Of a stretch of DNA of 64,000 nucleotides, positions 40,879-50,724 are shown piece by piece. Each line of letters opens with the position of its first letter. Positions within the stretch are counted from its first letter, which is position 1. The stretch covers positions 1 through 64,000 of the forward strand of contig CAYXCZ010000011.1 in NCBI GenBank assembly GCA_964463695.1. Direction: 5' to 3'. The translations under genes and the position numbers were made by a program. Source of the stretch: JALNZU01 sp964463695 (GTDB lineage Bacteria > Bacteroidota > Bacteroidia > Bacteroidales > F082). The notes below the pieces were generated by a model, which was not told where the DNA came from, made no database searches, and saw only the letters and a program-made list of their open reading frames with translations.

Positions 40879-41886
40879 TTACAATTTGAATTTTTCAGCA
40901 AGGTCAACGACTCTGCAGGAATAACCCCATTCATTGTCGTACCAGGAAAGAACCTTTACAGTTTTACCCATTACCATCGTTGATTTGGCATCGAAGATTG
41001 AAGAGTGAGAATTGTGTACAATGTCGATTGAAACGATTTCATCTTCAGTGTATTCAAGAATTCCTTTCATTGGACCTTCAGCAGCTTCTTTGATAGCAGC
41101 ATTGATTTCTGCTTTTGTAGCTTCAGTTTTGAGGTTAACAACAAGGTCAACGAGTGAACCTGTTGGTGTGGGAACGCGAACAGCAAGTCCATCAAGTTTT
41201 CCACTCAATTCAGGAATAACAAGGCCGATTGCTTTGGCTGCGCCGGTTGAAGTTGGGATCTGTGATAAGGCGGCTGAACGGGCACGGCGTAAATCTTCAT
41301 GAGGTGCATCGAGGATCACCTGGTCATTGGTGTAAGAGTGAATTGTTGTCATCATTCCGTTTTCAATGCCAAAACGGTCATTTAACACCTTGGCAACAGG
41401 AGCAAGACAGTTTGTTGTACAGCTGGCATTTGAAACACATTGATCAGAATCTTTCAGATCGTTGTCGTTAACGCCTAAAACGATGGTAGCATCAATCTGG
41501 TCTTTTGAAGGAACGCAAAGGATTACTTTTTTTGCGCCGTTTTTCAAGTGGTCGCCATATCCACCTTTTGAGCTTTCCTTTGAACGGAAAATGCCTGTTG
41601 ACTCAACAACAACATCAGGAGCTACTGCCCATTTAATGTTAATTGGACTGCGTTCAGCTGTTACAGGAACACGTTTTCCGTTTACAGTGATTGAGTTTTC
41701 ATCAAAAGTTACAGTGCCGTTGAAACGACCTTGTGTTGAATCATACTTGAGCAGGTGAGCTAAAACTTTAGTACTTGTGAGGTCGTTGATACCAACGATC
41801 TCAATATTGCTGCGTTCTTCAGCAATCTTGAAAACATTTCTTCCAATACGGCCAAAACCGTTAATGGCGATTTTAATCTTTGACAT
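40879..41886 (-). CDS. gap: Glyceraldehyde-3-phosphate dehydrogenase, type I
   Basis: This glycolytic and gluconeogenic enzyme has an N-terminal NAD fold with INGFGRIGRNVFK and an Asp35 (GINDLT) that favours NAD over NADP. The catalytic Cys156 is in SNASCTTNCLAPVAKVL, with the partner His in MMTTIHSYTNDQ. The C-terminal WYDNEWGYSCRVVDL is diagnostic. The length of 335 is standard. It is transcribed alone, with a TACTTTTG box (41964-41957) about 70 bases upstream and a shared terminator downstream. Confidence 0.97.
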   Translation of the reverse strand: MSKIKIAINGFGRIGRNVFKIAEERSNIEIVGINDLTSTKVLAHLLKYDSTQGRFNGTVTFDENSITVNGKRVPVTAERSPINIKWAVAPDVVVESTGIFRSKESSKGGYGDHLKNGAKKVILCVPSKDQIDATIVLGVNDNDLKDSDQCVSNASCTTNCLAPVAKVLNDRFGIENGMMTTIHSYTNDQVILDAPHEDLRRARSAALSQIPTSTGAAKAIGLVIPELSGKLDGLAVRVPTPTGSLVDLVVNLKTEATKAEINAAIKEAAEGPMKGILEYTEDEIVSIDIVHNSHSSIFDAKSTMVMGKTVKVLSWYDNEWGYSCRVVDLAEKFKL

Positions 41887-41956
41887 AATGAATTTTTTTT
41901 ATAAAAGTTTATTTATCGAACCTTGAATCTTCGGATATATCATTAAATTTACCCAT

Positions 41957-41964
41957 CAAAAGTA
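41957..41964 (-). promoter_or_regulatory. -7 box of gap
   Basis: TACTTTTG on the minus strand; -33 element not clear. Confidence 0.4.
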
Positions 41965-42004
41965 CGAAAAATCGTAACATAAATGAACCAATAATTCAAG
42001 GACT

Positions 42005-45000
42005 ATGAGTGAACAATTTATCTCTAAAGCATTGGAGGCAAACCTCGCAGAGACCAGATACAGAGATATTTACATACCTGATGAACATCAGCAATTCATA
42101 CAGCTATCAGTAAGCTATTTTGGAATAAAAAAACGTGCAAACGATTGCATCACTGAATACCATCATCCGCTTTCGAACAGGAAGTTTGTTATTGAAGAAC
42201 TTCGTGAAATTCTTATTACTGATTTATGGTTTTATACCAAAGATGAGATTCCGGCAAATGCGTTGCTGATACCATTGAAAATGCTGGAAAAGATGCTGGG
42301 TGAGCGATTGCCTGTGCCCCTCACAACAACGATTATCAGGACTATTCTGGAGTTTATCTCACTCCTTATGAAGAAAAACCCGCGACACCAAGAGTTGATA
42401 CTTCCTGCTATTTCGATTCTTGATAATAATATATCAGTCAATACATTAAGTTACAATCTGTCAACAAAATATCTCGTCAGGTATCTGCCTTCTGTTGCAG
42501 CGATTTCAGATTATGAGTCAGAAATTCATCAATTCATCATGAAGGTTTTTAACTCGTGTTATGATTTCTGGGAGTCGAGTTCTGCAATAGAATTGTGGAT
42601 TAAAAAAAACAATCAGATTCCTGACGAAGAAGCGTCGAAATTAGATGAACAATTGGGTTCAGTCTATTTTGAAGAGCTACGGTTACAGCTTGGTTTGTCA
42701 TTAAAATCGAGTGATCTGCTGAGTAATCTTACTGTTTATGAAACAATTGCTGAGCGTTTCGCAGCATCTGCCGATTTGCTAAATCAGTTCATACACAAAT
42801 TCCAGTATGTGTTTTACCTTCTGCATCTGCCGGGCATGGACATTATTGGCGAACGGCTGATTTGGAGCTTAGATAAGCTGATTCGTCAGACAATGGATGA
42901 ACTAAAAGAGGATGAAGTACTTCCTTATGTTGATCTGATCTTTAATCTGGCCGATGAGATGAAGGAGAGTCATACATCTGCAGTGCTTGATTTTTTGCAA
43001 ACACTTGGTTTAAAAGTAATTGACATTGATAAAAGTGAGCATAAAGAACTCATCAACCATTTCGAAAAGAAACTAATTGGCTTTGGTTTTATAAGCCCGG
43101 GTACTGTTTATGTGGATGAGGATTGGCAATTGAGTGTTAATACAAATCATATCAAGAATATAAGAGTTTGGCTTCAGCTGATAGAATCGTCACAATCAGG
43201 CATGGAAAAACTTTTAAGTGCTTTGATTGTAAATTTGAGGTTAGGAGGCATCTTTATTAGCGATACAGATCTCTTTCAGCGTGAAATCACGAAAGTTTTA
43301 AACTCAAACATTGCTCCTTATTACAAGAAAGTTAAACAGCTGACGCGTATTTTTCCTGTCTATTTCAACGAAATAGGAGCAGAGGGAGAGATACGGAAGG
43401 TTACTACCACAATGGATGAGATTTCCGGACGGCAGGATAAACTTGTTCATTTTCTTCGAAAACAAGTGCATACCGAAAGTAATAATACGCTCATCGGGTT
43501 GACATTGAAGATTTTTAAGTTTTGGTTTGATGGAAATTTAGATAAGCTGAAGCCATTCCTTCCGCATAATGTCTACAACGCTGTTGATAAAGAAAGTGAA
43601 TGGTTTGCTCCAATTCACTCCATGCTTAAAGAACTGTGTGTGTTAAATCAGTCGGACCCTGAGGGGCTTCTCATGCTTTCCCAAAAGGCTTTTGATAGTT
43701 TGCTCCATCAGCTTGGCGAAAGTAATCAGCGCGATAAGGAGCGCCTCCACGATATTCATAGCTTGTATGCACATCTAAGAGAGAAATACTCTTTTGAATC
43801 GGTAAATATTATTCAGTTGCTGCAGCGATATCCTTTTATCACTGAAGCTGAGATTGAAAAACTGGATAAAGCATTAAAAAACAGCGATTATAAGCGATCG
43901 CTAAGACTCATCTATACGTTTATGGATCGCCTTCGAAAGATTATTTTTAATCCGGAGGAAAGCGAAAGCTGGGAAAATATCTATCATAAACGCCATATTG
44001 CTATTGGCATTCCCTCGATGTATGGTGTTTATCGTGAAAACAAATTTGAAGCCCTTGGGCTAACCTTCCGTCTGGAGAAAGTGGCGACACGCTTGATGGA
44101 GAAGGTGGTGGAACGCATCAATCTCGATTATATTTCTGCCACAACCCTTGAGGAAATTTATGTCATTCTCGATTATTTCAGGGAGGGCTTAGAGCTGGAT
44201 GGTATTACCAATCAGAGCTTTAATTCAAACCTTCAGATGCTTAAGTACAGCTTGACATCCCGTAGCTTCTCCTTCGATCAGTACATCAATATTTTTCAAT
44301 TTATTGCTCAGGATATTAGAAGAATAATTATCAAACATTTTTTAAAATCTTACGAATACCCACTCAAAGTTGTTGTTCCTCAGTTGTTTGATCCTTCTGA
44401 GTTTTTGTCAGAAAAGGAAATGAATCAATTGCTAGTTAAAAAATCGGAGGAGTTTCACAGAGATGTTATTGCTGAAGCTTTTTTAGTTCAGCCTCTGGAT
44501 AATTTCATTTCTAAGATACTCTACTCACTTGGAAACATGTCGGATAAACTTGATAAAAACCTTATCAATGATATTATGACATATAATAATGAGTTGGTAA
44601 TAAGTCCTTTGGATGAACGGACGCCAAAAATGGATAATCAGGTTTTTCTCGGGAGCAAGGCATATCATTTAAAAAACCTCTACTTAAAAAACTTTCCTGT
44701 ACCGCCTGGTTTCGTTATTACATCAGAGGTTTTTCGAAGAAATTCGACTATTATGGCATTAGATGTTTTGCGCAAAGAGTTACACGAACTGGTACATCGG
44801 CAAATATCTCGCGTTGAACGTTTAAGTGGTAAAAAATTTGGCGATCCATCCAATCCGCTTATGTTATCCGTTAGGTCAGGAACAGCCATCTCAATGCCAG
44901 GTGCGATGGATACGATTCTGAATGTTGGGTTAAATGATGAACTGGTTGAGAGAATCAGTAACCTGCAAACCTATAGCTGGTCGGTTTGGGACTCGTACCG

Positions 45001-46126
45001 AAGATTGCTTCAAAGTTGGGGTATGGCGCATGGAATTGATCGTGATACTTTCGATAAGGTGATGTCGGATTTTAAAAAGAGGCTGAAAGTCGGCAATAAA
45101 GTCGAATTTGAAGCTGCTGATATGCGATCTATCGCATTGGCATATAAAAAGGTACTCTCCGATAAATTTGTCGATCTTGAGCAGGATTTGTTCAAGCAAC
45201 TTATGAGTACCATTAACATTGTTTTTGAGTCATGGTCGTCAGAGCGCGCCTATGTTTACCGCAAACATTTACAGATTTCCGATAACTGGGGCACTGCAGT
45301 AATAGTGCAGCAGATGATTTTTGGTAATCTTCACGATCATAGTGGTACAGGCGTTCTGTTTACCCAAAATCCAAAAAGAGGGCGCCCCGGGGTTCATTTA
45401 TATGGTGATTTCACCTCTCGCAGTCAGGGCGAAGATATTGTTTCAGGACTTGTAAAACCCATGCCTGTAAGCGAAACTCAGCGTAAACAAGCTGATTTGC
45501 AAGGTCCTTCATTGCAGACACAGTATCCTGCAATTTACAAACGCCTTTTCGATTTGGCTTCCGACCTCACTGAGAATCATGGCTATTCGCCTCAGGAAAT
45601 CGAGTTTACCTTTGAATCGGAAAATCCTGATGACTTATACATTCTTCAAACCCGTGATCAGGAACTGGATATCAGTCAGGAAACAATGGTTTTTTTGAAG
45701 TCGCCTGATGAAATGGTATTACTTGGAAGAGGTATAGGTATTGGGGGAGGGGCTATGAATGGTATTGCTGCATTCGATGAAAAAGATATCGAAATGTTAC
45801 GATCAACATACCCCGATGACCATATAATACTAATAAGACCAGACACAGTGCCTGATGATATTGGGATGATTTTTGCCTGCGATGGATTGCTTACAGCGCG
45901 CGGTGGTGCCACTTCTCATGCCGCTGTAACAGCTGTCAGGCTTGGAAAAATATGTGTTGTAAACTGTTCAAGCATGTTAGTCGATGAGCAGAATAAATCC
46001 AGCGATCTTGATGGCCGAAGGATATATACCGGCGATAAAATTTCCATTGACGGAACATTGGGTAATATTTATTTGGGTCATTATCCTGTTGAGCTAACAT
46101 CCCGTGAGGAAGGGTATTATTATTAG
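42005..46126 (+). CDS. PPDK-like phosphotransferase without PEP barrel, with large unknown N-terminus
   Basis: The C-terminal 500 residues match the first two domains of pyruvate phosphate dikinase. The ATP-grasp (about 875-1240) has FLGSKAYHLKNLYLKNFPVPPGFVIT, SVRSGTAISMPGAMDTILNVGLN, GTGVLFTQNPKRGRPG, SQGEDIVSGL and YILQTRDQ. The swivelling phosphohistidine domain has LLTARGGATSHAAVTAVRLGK with catalytic His1305. The protein ends at residue 1373, so the PEP/pyruvate-binding TIM barrel (about 340 residues in PPDK) is missing. Residues 1-870 are largely helical, with no motif I recognise. It can therefore be expected to bind ATP and form phosphohistidine, but the acceptor is unknown. Rifampin phosphotransferase and glucan water dikinase show that such domains can phosphorylate non-pyruvate substrates. 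It is transcribed alone between gap and lepA. Confidence 0.85.
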   Translation: MSEQFISKALEANLAETRYRDIYIPDEHQQFIQLSVSYFGIKKRANDCITEYHHPLSNRKFVIEELREILITDLWFYTKDEIPANALLIPLKMLEKMLGERLPVPLTTTIIRTILEFISLLMKKNPRHQELILPAISILDNNISVNTLSYNLSTKYLVRYLPSVAAISDYESEIHQFIMKVFNSCYDFWESSSAIELWIKKNNQIPDEEASKLDEQLGSVYFEELRLQLGLSLKSSDLLSNLTVYETIAERFAASADLLNQFIHKFQYVFYLLHLPGMDIIGERLIWSLDKLIRQTMDELKEDEVLPYVDLIFNLADEMKESHTSAVLDFLQTLGLKVIDIDKSEHKELINHFEKKLIGFGFISPGTVYVDEDWQLSVNTNHIKNIRVWLQLIESSQSGMEKLLSALIVNLRLGGIFISDTDLFQREITKVLNSNIAPYYKKVKQLTRIFPVYFNEIGAEGEIRKVTTTMDEISGRQDKLVHFLRKQVHTESNNTLIGLTLKIFKFWFDGNLDKLKPFLPHNVYNAVDKESEWFAPIHSMLKELCVLNQSDPEGLLMLSQKAFDSLLHQLGESNQRDKERLHDIHSLYAHLREKYSFESVNIIQLLQRYPFITEAEIEKLDKALKNSDYKRSLRLIYTFMDRLRKIIFNPEESESWENIYHKRHIAIGIPSMYGVYRENKFEALGLTFRLEKVATRLMEKVVERINLDYISATTLEEIYVILDYFREGLELDGITNQSFNSNLQMLKYSLTSRSFSFDQYINIFQFIAQDIRRIIIKHFLKSYEYPLKVVVPQLFDPSEFLSEKEMNQLLVKKSEEFHRDVIAEAFLVQPLDNFISKILYSLGNMSDKLDKNLINDIMTYNNELVISPLDERTPKMDNQVFLGSKAYHLKNLYLKNFPVPPGFVITSEVFRRNSTIMALDVLRKELHELVHRQISRVERLSGKKFGDPSNPLMLSVRSGTAISMPGAMDTILNVGLNDELVERISNLQTYSWSVWDSYRRLLQSWGMAHGIDRDTFDKVMSDFKKRLKVGNKVEFEAADMRSIALAYKKVLSDKFVDLEQDLFKQLMSTINIVFESWSSERAYVYRKHLQISDNWGTAVIVQQMIFGNLHDHSGTGVLFTQNPKRGRPGVHLYGDFTSRSQGEDIVSGLVKPMPVSETQRKQADLQGPSLQTQYPAIYKRLFDLASDLTENHGYSPQEIEFTFESENPDDLYILQTRDQELDISQETMVFLKSPDEMVLLGRGIGIGGGAMNGIAAFDEKDIEMLRSTYPDDHIILIRPDTVPDDIGMIFACDGLLTARGGATSHAAVTAVRLGKICVVNCSSMLVDEQNKSSDLDGRRIYTGDKISIDGTLGNIYLGHYPVELTSREEGYYY

Positions 46127-46327
46127 TCATACTAAATGAACATACTTGGAATCTATAAATATAAGTTTCGAATTCTAACGAACTGATTTAAGTATGTTTA
46201 AAAGAATAGTCAAGTCGACTGACTTCTATGAAAGTATGTCTGTTTTACAGTTATCTGTTTTAAAATCAAATAGATAGCTTGTGAATCTTTTTTGTATATT
46301 CAATTCTGAAAATTGCACTTTATGTTG

Positions 46328-46335
46328 TAATTTTG
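46328..46335 (+). promoter_or_regulatory. -7 box just before lepA
   Basis: TAATTTTG ends 6 bases before the ATG, so the transcript would start at or next to the start codon. The -33 element is poor. Confidence 0.35.
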
Positions 46336-46341
46336 CAGTCA

Positions 46342-48129
46342 ATGAAAAATATCCGAAATTTCTGTATAATTGCCCATATCGATCACGGTAAAAGCACTTT
46401 GGCTGACCGTTTATTGCAGCAAACACATACCTTAAGCGAACGCGATCAGAAGGATCAGGTGCTCGATAGCATGGATCTTGAACGCGAAAGAGGAATTACT
46501 ATAAAAAGTCACGCCATTCAAATGGAATATCCTTTTGAAGGTGAGAACTATATCCTTAATTTGATTGACACTCCCGGACATGTGGACTTTTCATATGAAG
46601 TTTCGCGATCGATTGCAGCCTGTGAAGGTGCTTTGTTAGTTGTTGACGCAACTCAGGGAATTCAGGCACAGACAATATCGAATCTTTATCTGGCCCTGAA
46701 TCATGACCTTGAAATAATTCCTGTCCTCAACAAAATTGACATGGACAGCGCTATGCCTGATGAAGTTGAAGATCAGATTATTGATTTAATTGGTTGTGAG
46801 CGTCATGATGTGTTAAGGGTAAGTGCTAAAACAGGATTTGGAATAGATGAAGTTTTGGCCGCCATCATTCATCGTGTCCCTGCACCAAAAGGTGATCCTC
46901 AGGCACCACTTCAGGCGTTGATTTTTGATTCAGTCTTTAACTCCTTCAGAGGAATTATCGCGTATTTCAGAATCATGAACGGTACTATGTCGTCTAACGA
47001 CCACGTGAAGTTTATGGCTACCGGAAAAGAATATCACGCTGATGAAATCGGTGTATTGAAATTGAAGCAGTTCCCACGGCAGAAGATGTCGGTGGGTGAT
47101 GTTGGTTATATTATTTCTGGTATTAAATTGAGCAAAGAGGTAAAAGTTGGTGACACCATTACTCACGTTGGCAGAGCCAGTCAGGTTGCCATTGATGGGT
47201 TTGAAAATGTTAAACCAATGGTATTTGCTGGTATTTACCCTATTGATGCCGATGATTATGAAGAACTGAGAGCGTCAATTGAAAAACTTCAGTTGAACGA
47301 TGCCTCGCTCGTATTTGAGCCGGAGTCATCAGTTGCTTTAGGTTTTGGATTTCGCTGCGGGTTCCTTGGATTGCTTCATATGGAAATCATTCAGGAGCGT
47401 CTCGACAGGGAGTTCGATATGGATGTTATCACAACTGTACCCAATGTCCAGTTCAAGGCATATACCACTTCCGGTGAAATGTTGGAAGTGCATAATCCAA
47501 GTGGGTTACCTGATGTAACAAAGCTGGATTACATTGAAGAGCCATATATTATTGCTCAAATCATTTCTAAATCGGAATACCTTGGTAATATTATGACGCT
47601 TTGTATTGAGAAACGCGGTGTAATGAAAAATCAGGTTTATCTTACCTCGGATCGTGTTGAGGTAACTTTTGAGATGCCATTGAGTGAAATTGTATTTGAT
47701 TTCTACGACAAATTAAAATCTATTTCGCGTGGATATGCATCTTTCGACTATCATATCGAAGGATATCAGCGGGCAAATCTGGTAAAACTTGATATCCTTC
47801 TTAACAGCGAGCCTGTTGATGCTTTATCTACGTTGATACACCGGGATAATGCATACAATTTTGGCCGAAGGATGTGCGAAAAACTAAAGGAACTCATTCC
47901 GCGTCAGCAGTTTGATATTGCAATTCAAGCATCAATCGGGGCTAAGATTATTGCCAGAGAGACGGTGAAAGCCTTAAGAAAAGACGTTACAGCCAAATGT
48001 TACGGTGGTGACATTTCACGTAAAAGGAAACTGTTGGAAAAGCAGAAAAAAGGTAAGAAACGTATGCGCCAGGTTGGTAACGTAGAGGTACCTCAATCGG
48101 CATTTCTTGCCATTCTCAAATTGGATTAA
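46342..48129 (+). CDS. lepA: Elongation factor 4 (LepA GTPase)
   Basis: This ribosome-associated GTPase is related to EF-G. G1 is AHIDHGKST and G2 lies in DLERERGITIKSHAI; G3 is DTPGHVDF and G4 is NKIDM. The LepA-specific C-terminal domain contains MCEKLKELIPRQQFDIAIQASIGAKIIARETVKALRKDVTAKCYGGDISRKRKLLEKQKKGKK-type sequence near the end. The length of 595 is standard. The ATG at 46342 is used; an in-frame TTG nine bases upstream lies in the -7 box. The stop codon directly abuts the stop codon of the convergent gtrA-like gene. Confidence 0.97.
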   Translation: MKNIRNFCIIAHIDHGKSTLADRLLQQTHTLSERDQKDQVLDSMDLERERGITIKSHAIQMEYPFEGENYILNLIDTPGHVDFSYEVSRSIAACEGALLVVDATQGIQAQTISNLYLALNHDLEIIPVLNKIDMDSAMPDEVEDQIIDLIGCERHDVLRVSAKTGFGIDEVLAAIIHRVPAPKGDPQAPLQALIFDSVFNSFRGIIAYFRIMNGTMSSNDHVKFMATGKEYHADEIGVLKLKQFPRQKMSVGDVGYIISGIKLSKEVKVGDTITHVGRASQVAIDGFENVKPMVFAGIYPIDADDYEELRASIEKLQLNDASLVFEPESSVALGFGFRCGFLGLLHMEIIQERLDREFDMDVITTVPNVQFKAYTTSGEMLEVHNPSGLPDVTKLDYIEEPYIIAQIISKSEYLGNIMTLCIEKRGVMKNQVYLTSDRVEVTFEMPLSEIVFDFYDKLKSISRGYASFDYHIEGYQRANLVKLDILLNSEPVDALSTLIHRDNAYNFGRRMCEKLKELIPRQQFDIAIQASIGAKIIARETVKALRKDVTAKCYGGDISRKRKLLEKQKKGKKRMRQVGNVEVPQSAFLAILKLD

Positions 48130-48543
48130 CTATACCCCGTTGAATGTAAACGCGAGATTGGCAGCAAAATTCCATAATGTAACAATGCCAATTGCTATAA
48201 TTTTACTCACGTAAAAATTCAGCTTTAACCTGCTCACCAATAACCATAAGATCGTTGTATTAATGGCCAATCCGATTATCGAAATCAGGATAAACTCGCC
48301 ATATTCAAAAGCCACATTTGGGTTTGTGCTTTGAAAAGTCCAGATACGATTCAAAACATAATTTGTAGAGGCGGCAGTCATAAAGCCTGCAGCATTGCTT
48401 ACATATTGCTGCACTTTGAATCTTTCTTTGAGAAGCCAGGTGACGCTGAAATCAACAAAGACACCAGAGAATCCAACTAATCCAAACTTGATAAACTTGG
48501 AGAGAAGAATGGTGAATGCTTGTTGAAGATAAAGTAGATTCAA
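48130..48543 (-). CDS. GtrA-family membrane protein
   Basis: This 137-residue protein has four transmembrane segments. It has the GtrA pattern FIKFGLVGFSGVFVDFSVTWLLKE, AAGFMTAASTNYVLNRIWTFQ and a C-terminal IVTLWNFAANLAFTF. GtrA proteins are thought to flip lipid-linked sugars or to help decorate surface polysaccharides. No glycosyltransferase gene is adjacent. It lies 11 bases after the M28 peptidase gene on the same strand. Its stop abuts that of lepA with no terminator between. Confidence 0.88.
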   Translation of the reverse strand: MNLLYLQQAFTILLSKFIKFGLVGFSGVFVDFSVTWLLKERFKVQQYVSNAAGFMTAASTNYVLNRIWTFQSTNPNVAFEYGEFILISIIGLAINTTILWLLVSRLKLNFYVSKIIAIGIVTLWNFAANLAFTFNGV

Positions 48544-48554
48544 AATGTAATTGT

Positions 48555-50327
48555 TTATAGATCAACAATTAATACCAAGTTTTCATCATTTCTTAGCACA
48601 TCAACATTTACACGTTGTCCGGGCTTAAGTTGTTTAAGGCGGTTCATATAATCATAAATGGTTCCAACGGACATACCATTGATACCTGTTATTTTATCGC
48701 CTTTTTTCATGCCGGCACGTTCAGCAGGTCCTCCTTTAGTTACTCCGCCAACACCTAATCCATCAGTACTTGTGCTGGTAAAATCAGGCATAATACCTAA
48801 CGTGACTTTAAATCCACGTCTGCCTGTAGTCCGTTCTTTCGGCCCGGCTTCAGTGAACGTTAGTTTTTCAGGATTATTTGAGAATTCATTTGTAACTATT
48901 TCAACAAAATCAATCACTTCCATCATACCATCATAGTTAATTTTGTCAGGAGTATCAGCCGGTGTGTGGTAGTCGGCGTGCGCTCCTGTCGAGAAAAATA
49001 AAACAGGTACATTTTCGGCATAAAAAGAAGCATGATCCGATGCTCCAAATCCTTCGGGTGAAAATGAAAGCTGAAGTTTCGTTTTTCCAGATAACTCCTT
49101 AAGAATGCTTTCTGTTTCAGCTGATGTACCTGTGCCTCCAATTACTACTGATTTTGTTTCGTTGAGTCGCCCAACCATGTCCAGATTAATCATTGCATTG
49201 ATTGACTTTGGTTCAAACGGCATATTTTTAACAAAATACCTTGATCCCAACAGTCCCATTTCTTCTGCTCCGAAAAGAATAAATGCAATGGAGCGCCGAT
49301 GTTTAATGCCGCTTTTTGCGAGTCTTGCAGCCAACTCCATAACAGAGGTAACACCGGAAGTATTATCATCAGCACCAACATGTGGAGCGAGTGTGTCAGG
49401 TGTACGTGATCCTGAGCCTTCGCCTCCCATACCTAGATGATCGTAATGTGCACCAACTAAGATATATTCATCTTTGAGGATAGGATCGTTGCCCGGCAGA
49501 ATACCAATCACATTGAAGGTGGTAACCTCATTACGGATTAGTTCGGTCTGAGTTTTTAAACTCATGTTAAGCTTGAGATCAGCAGGACTTACTTTTCGCA
49601 TTAAAAAAATTTCAAGGCTGTCAACAGGCTGATTGGCAGGAAGAATATTGGCATCAAGCCAACTGCGTTTAACATCTAAGACCGGAATGCCGGCACTAAC
49701 AACTGCTCTTTCAAATAAAAGTGGGACAAGATCATCTGTTTTGGTATTCTGAGTTCCGCCGGTAAAAAGAACGCCTTTTGCTCCTCTGTCCTTTGCAAAC
49801 ATAACTTTGGTTCTCGCATCCGAAAATGGTATAAGAACGCTGTTATTATTTTGTGGCTCAGGGTCACCTTTTAATAGAAGAACCCATTTATCTTTTACAT
49901 CCAGATTTTTATAATCATTCCATTTTATTGAATCTGATTCAAATACAATTCCAAATCCTGCAAAAACCAAATCGCCTTCCAGAATTACATTACTGCTAAA
50001 CGAATACAGACTGTAGTCTTTGTCATAAACAGCACTTTTTTCATTTACCGACAACGAATTATTTTCAGATGCTTCAACAGAAGTCGTTACTTTAAATTCT
50101 TGTAAACCATTATTATATGGAAGTTGTAGCCCAAGTTCACCTAAATATTTTTGAATAAAACTAACCGAAGTGCTATCTGACTTTGTTCCGGGATATCGTC
50201 CTTGAAGCTCAGGTGAGGCCAAAAAGTACAGGTTATCTTTTACCTTTTGAATGCTGTTTTGCGCATTTAAGGCAGGTGATAGAATAAGAAAAAGGAAAAG
50301 TGAGAAAATAACAAATCGGTTACGCAT
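48555..50327 (-). CDS. Secreted M28-family aminopeptidase with PA-like insert and PDZ domain
   Basis: A signal peptide (MRNRFVIFSLFLFLILSPALNAQ) is followed by a PA-like insert (GVLFTGGTQNTKTDD region, about 150-210). The M28 zinc peptidase domain follows at about 265-470: VGAHYDHLGMGG, GADDNTSGVTSVMELA, FILFGAEEMGLLGSRYF, NLDMVGRL and the late His in HADYHTPADTPDKI. A PDZ domain ends the protein (VGGVTKGGPAERAGMKKGDKITGINGMSVG). It is probably periplasmic and trims N-terminal residues from peptides. It has a -7 box directly upstream and is cotranscribed with gtrA. Confidence 0.92.
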   Translation of the reverse strand: MRNRFVIFSLFLFLILSPALNAQNSIQKVKDNLYFLASPELQGRYPGTKSDSTSVSFIQKYLGELGLQLPYNNGLQEFKVTTSVEASENNSLSVNEKSAVYDKDYSLYSFSSNVILEGDLVFAGFGIVFESDSIKWNDYKNLDVKDKWVLLLKGDPEPQNNNSVLIPFSDARTKVMFAKDRGAKGVLFTGGTQNTKTDDLVPLLFERAVVSAGIPVLDVKRSWLDANILPANQPVDSLEIFLMRKVSPADLKLNMSLKTQTELIRNEVTTFNVIGILPGNDPILKDEYILVGAHYDHLGMGGEGSGSRTPDTLAPHVGADDNTSGVTSVMELAARLAKSGIKHRRSIAFILFGAEEMGLLGSRYFVKNMPFEPKSINAMINLDMVGRLNETKSVVIGGTGTSAETESILKELSGKTKLQLSFSPEGFGASDHASFYAENVPVLFFSTGAHADYHTPADTPDKINYDGMMEVIDFVEIVTNEFSNNPEKLTFTEAGPKERTTGRRGFKVTLGIMPDFTSTSTDGLGVGGVTKGGPAERAGMKKGDKITGINGMSVGTIYDYMNRLKQLKPGQRVNVDVLRNDENLVLIVDL

Positions 50328-50340
50328 AACTTTTTTTTTG

Positions 50341-50348
50341 CAAAAGTA
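50341..50348 (-). promoter_or_regulatory. -7 box of the M28 peptidase gene
   Basis: TACTTTTG on the minus strand, 13 bases before the ATG; -33 element not clear. Confidence 0.4.
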
Positions 50349-50698
50349 GGTAAATTCGCCGAAGCTGAATAGTTAAGTCCTCATTTTGCTTTTTCGAATT
50401 GTTGAGCGTTCAATGTTAAACATATCGTTCTCAATTTAGGAAAACAAATTAACGAAGGTTTTGGAATAAATCAATTGTTTGAAATTTTTTAAAGTGTTGA
50501 TTTATAATGGATTGTAATAAGTGTAACTTTGGGGTTGTGTGCTTATTCCAAAACTGAAAAAATATTTCCAATTATTGGAGATTGTTAAGAACAGGGTTTT
50601 TGTATAAAATATTGATTTATAATAAATTAGTATTTTGGCATATTGTTTGTTCAACATAAATACAAAAGAGACTTGTTTTGTTTGTTTTTCATAATTGG

Positions 50699-50724
50699 GC
50701 CACCCTCCCGGGTGGCTTTTTTTT
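50699..50724 (+). terminator. Orphan plus-strand intrinsic terminator
   Basis: Perfect stem GCCACCC (50699-50705) and GGGTGGC (50710-50716), loop TCCC, then eight T residues. On the minus strand the hairpin is not followed by T residues, so it does not serve the DUF1648 gene. No plus-strand gene lies upstream. Confidence 0.8.
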
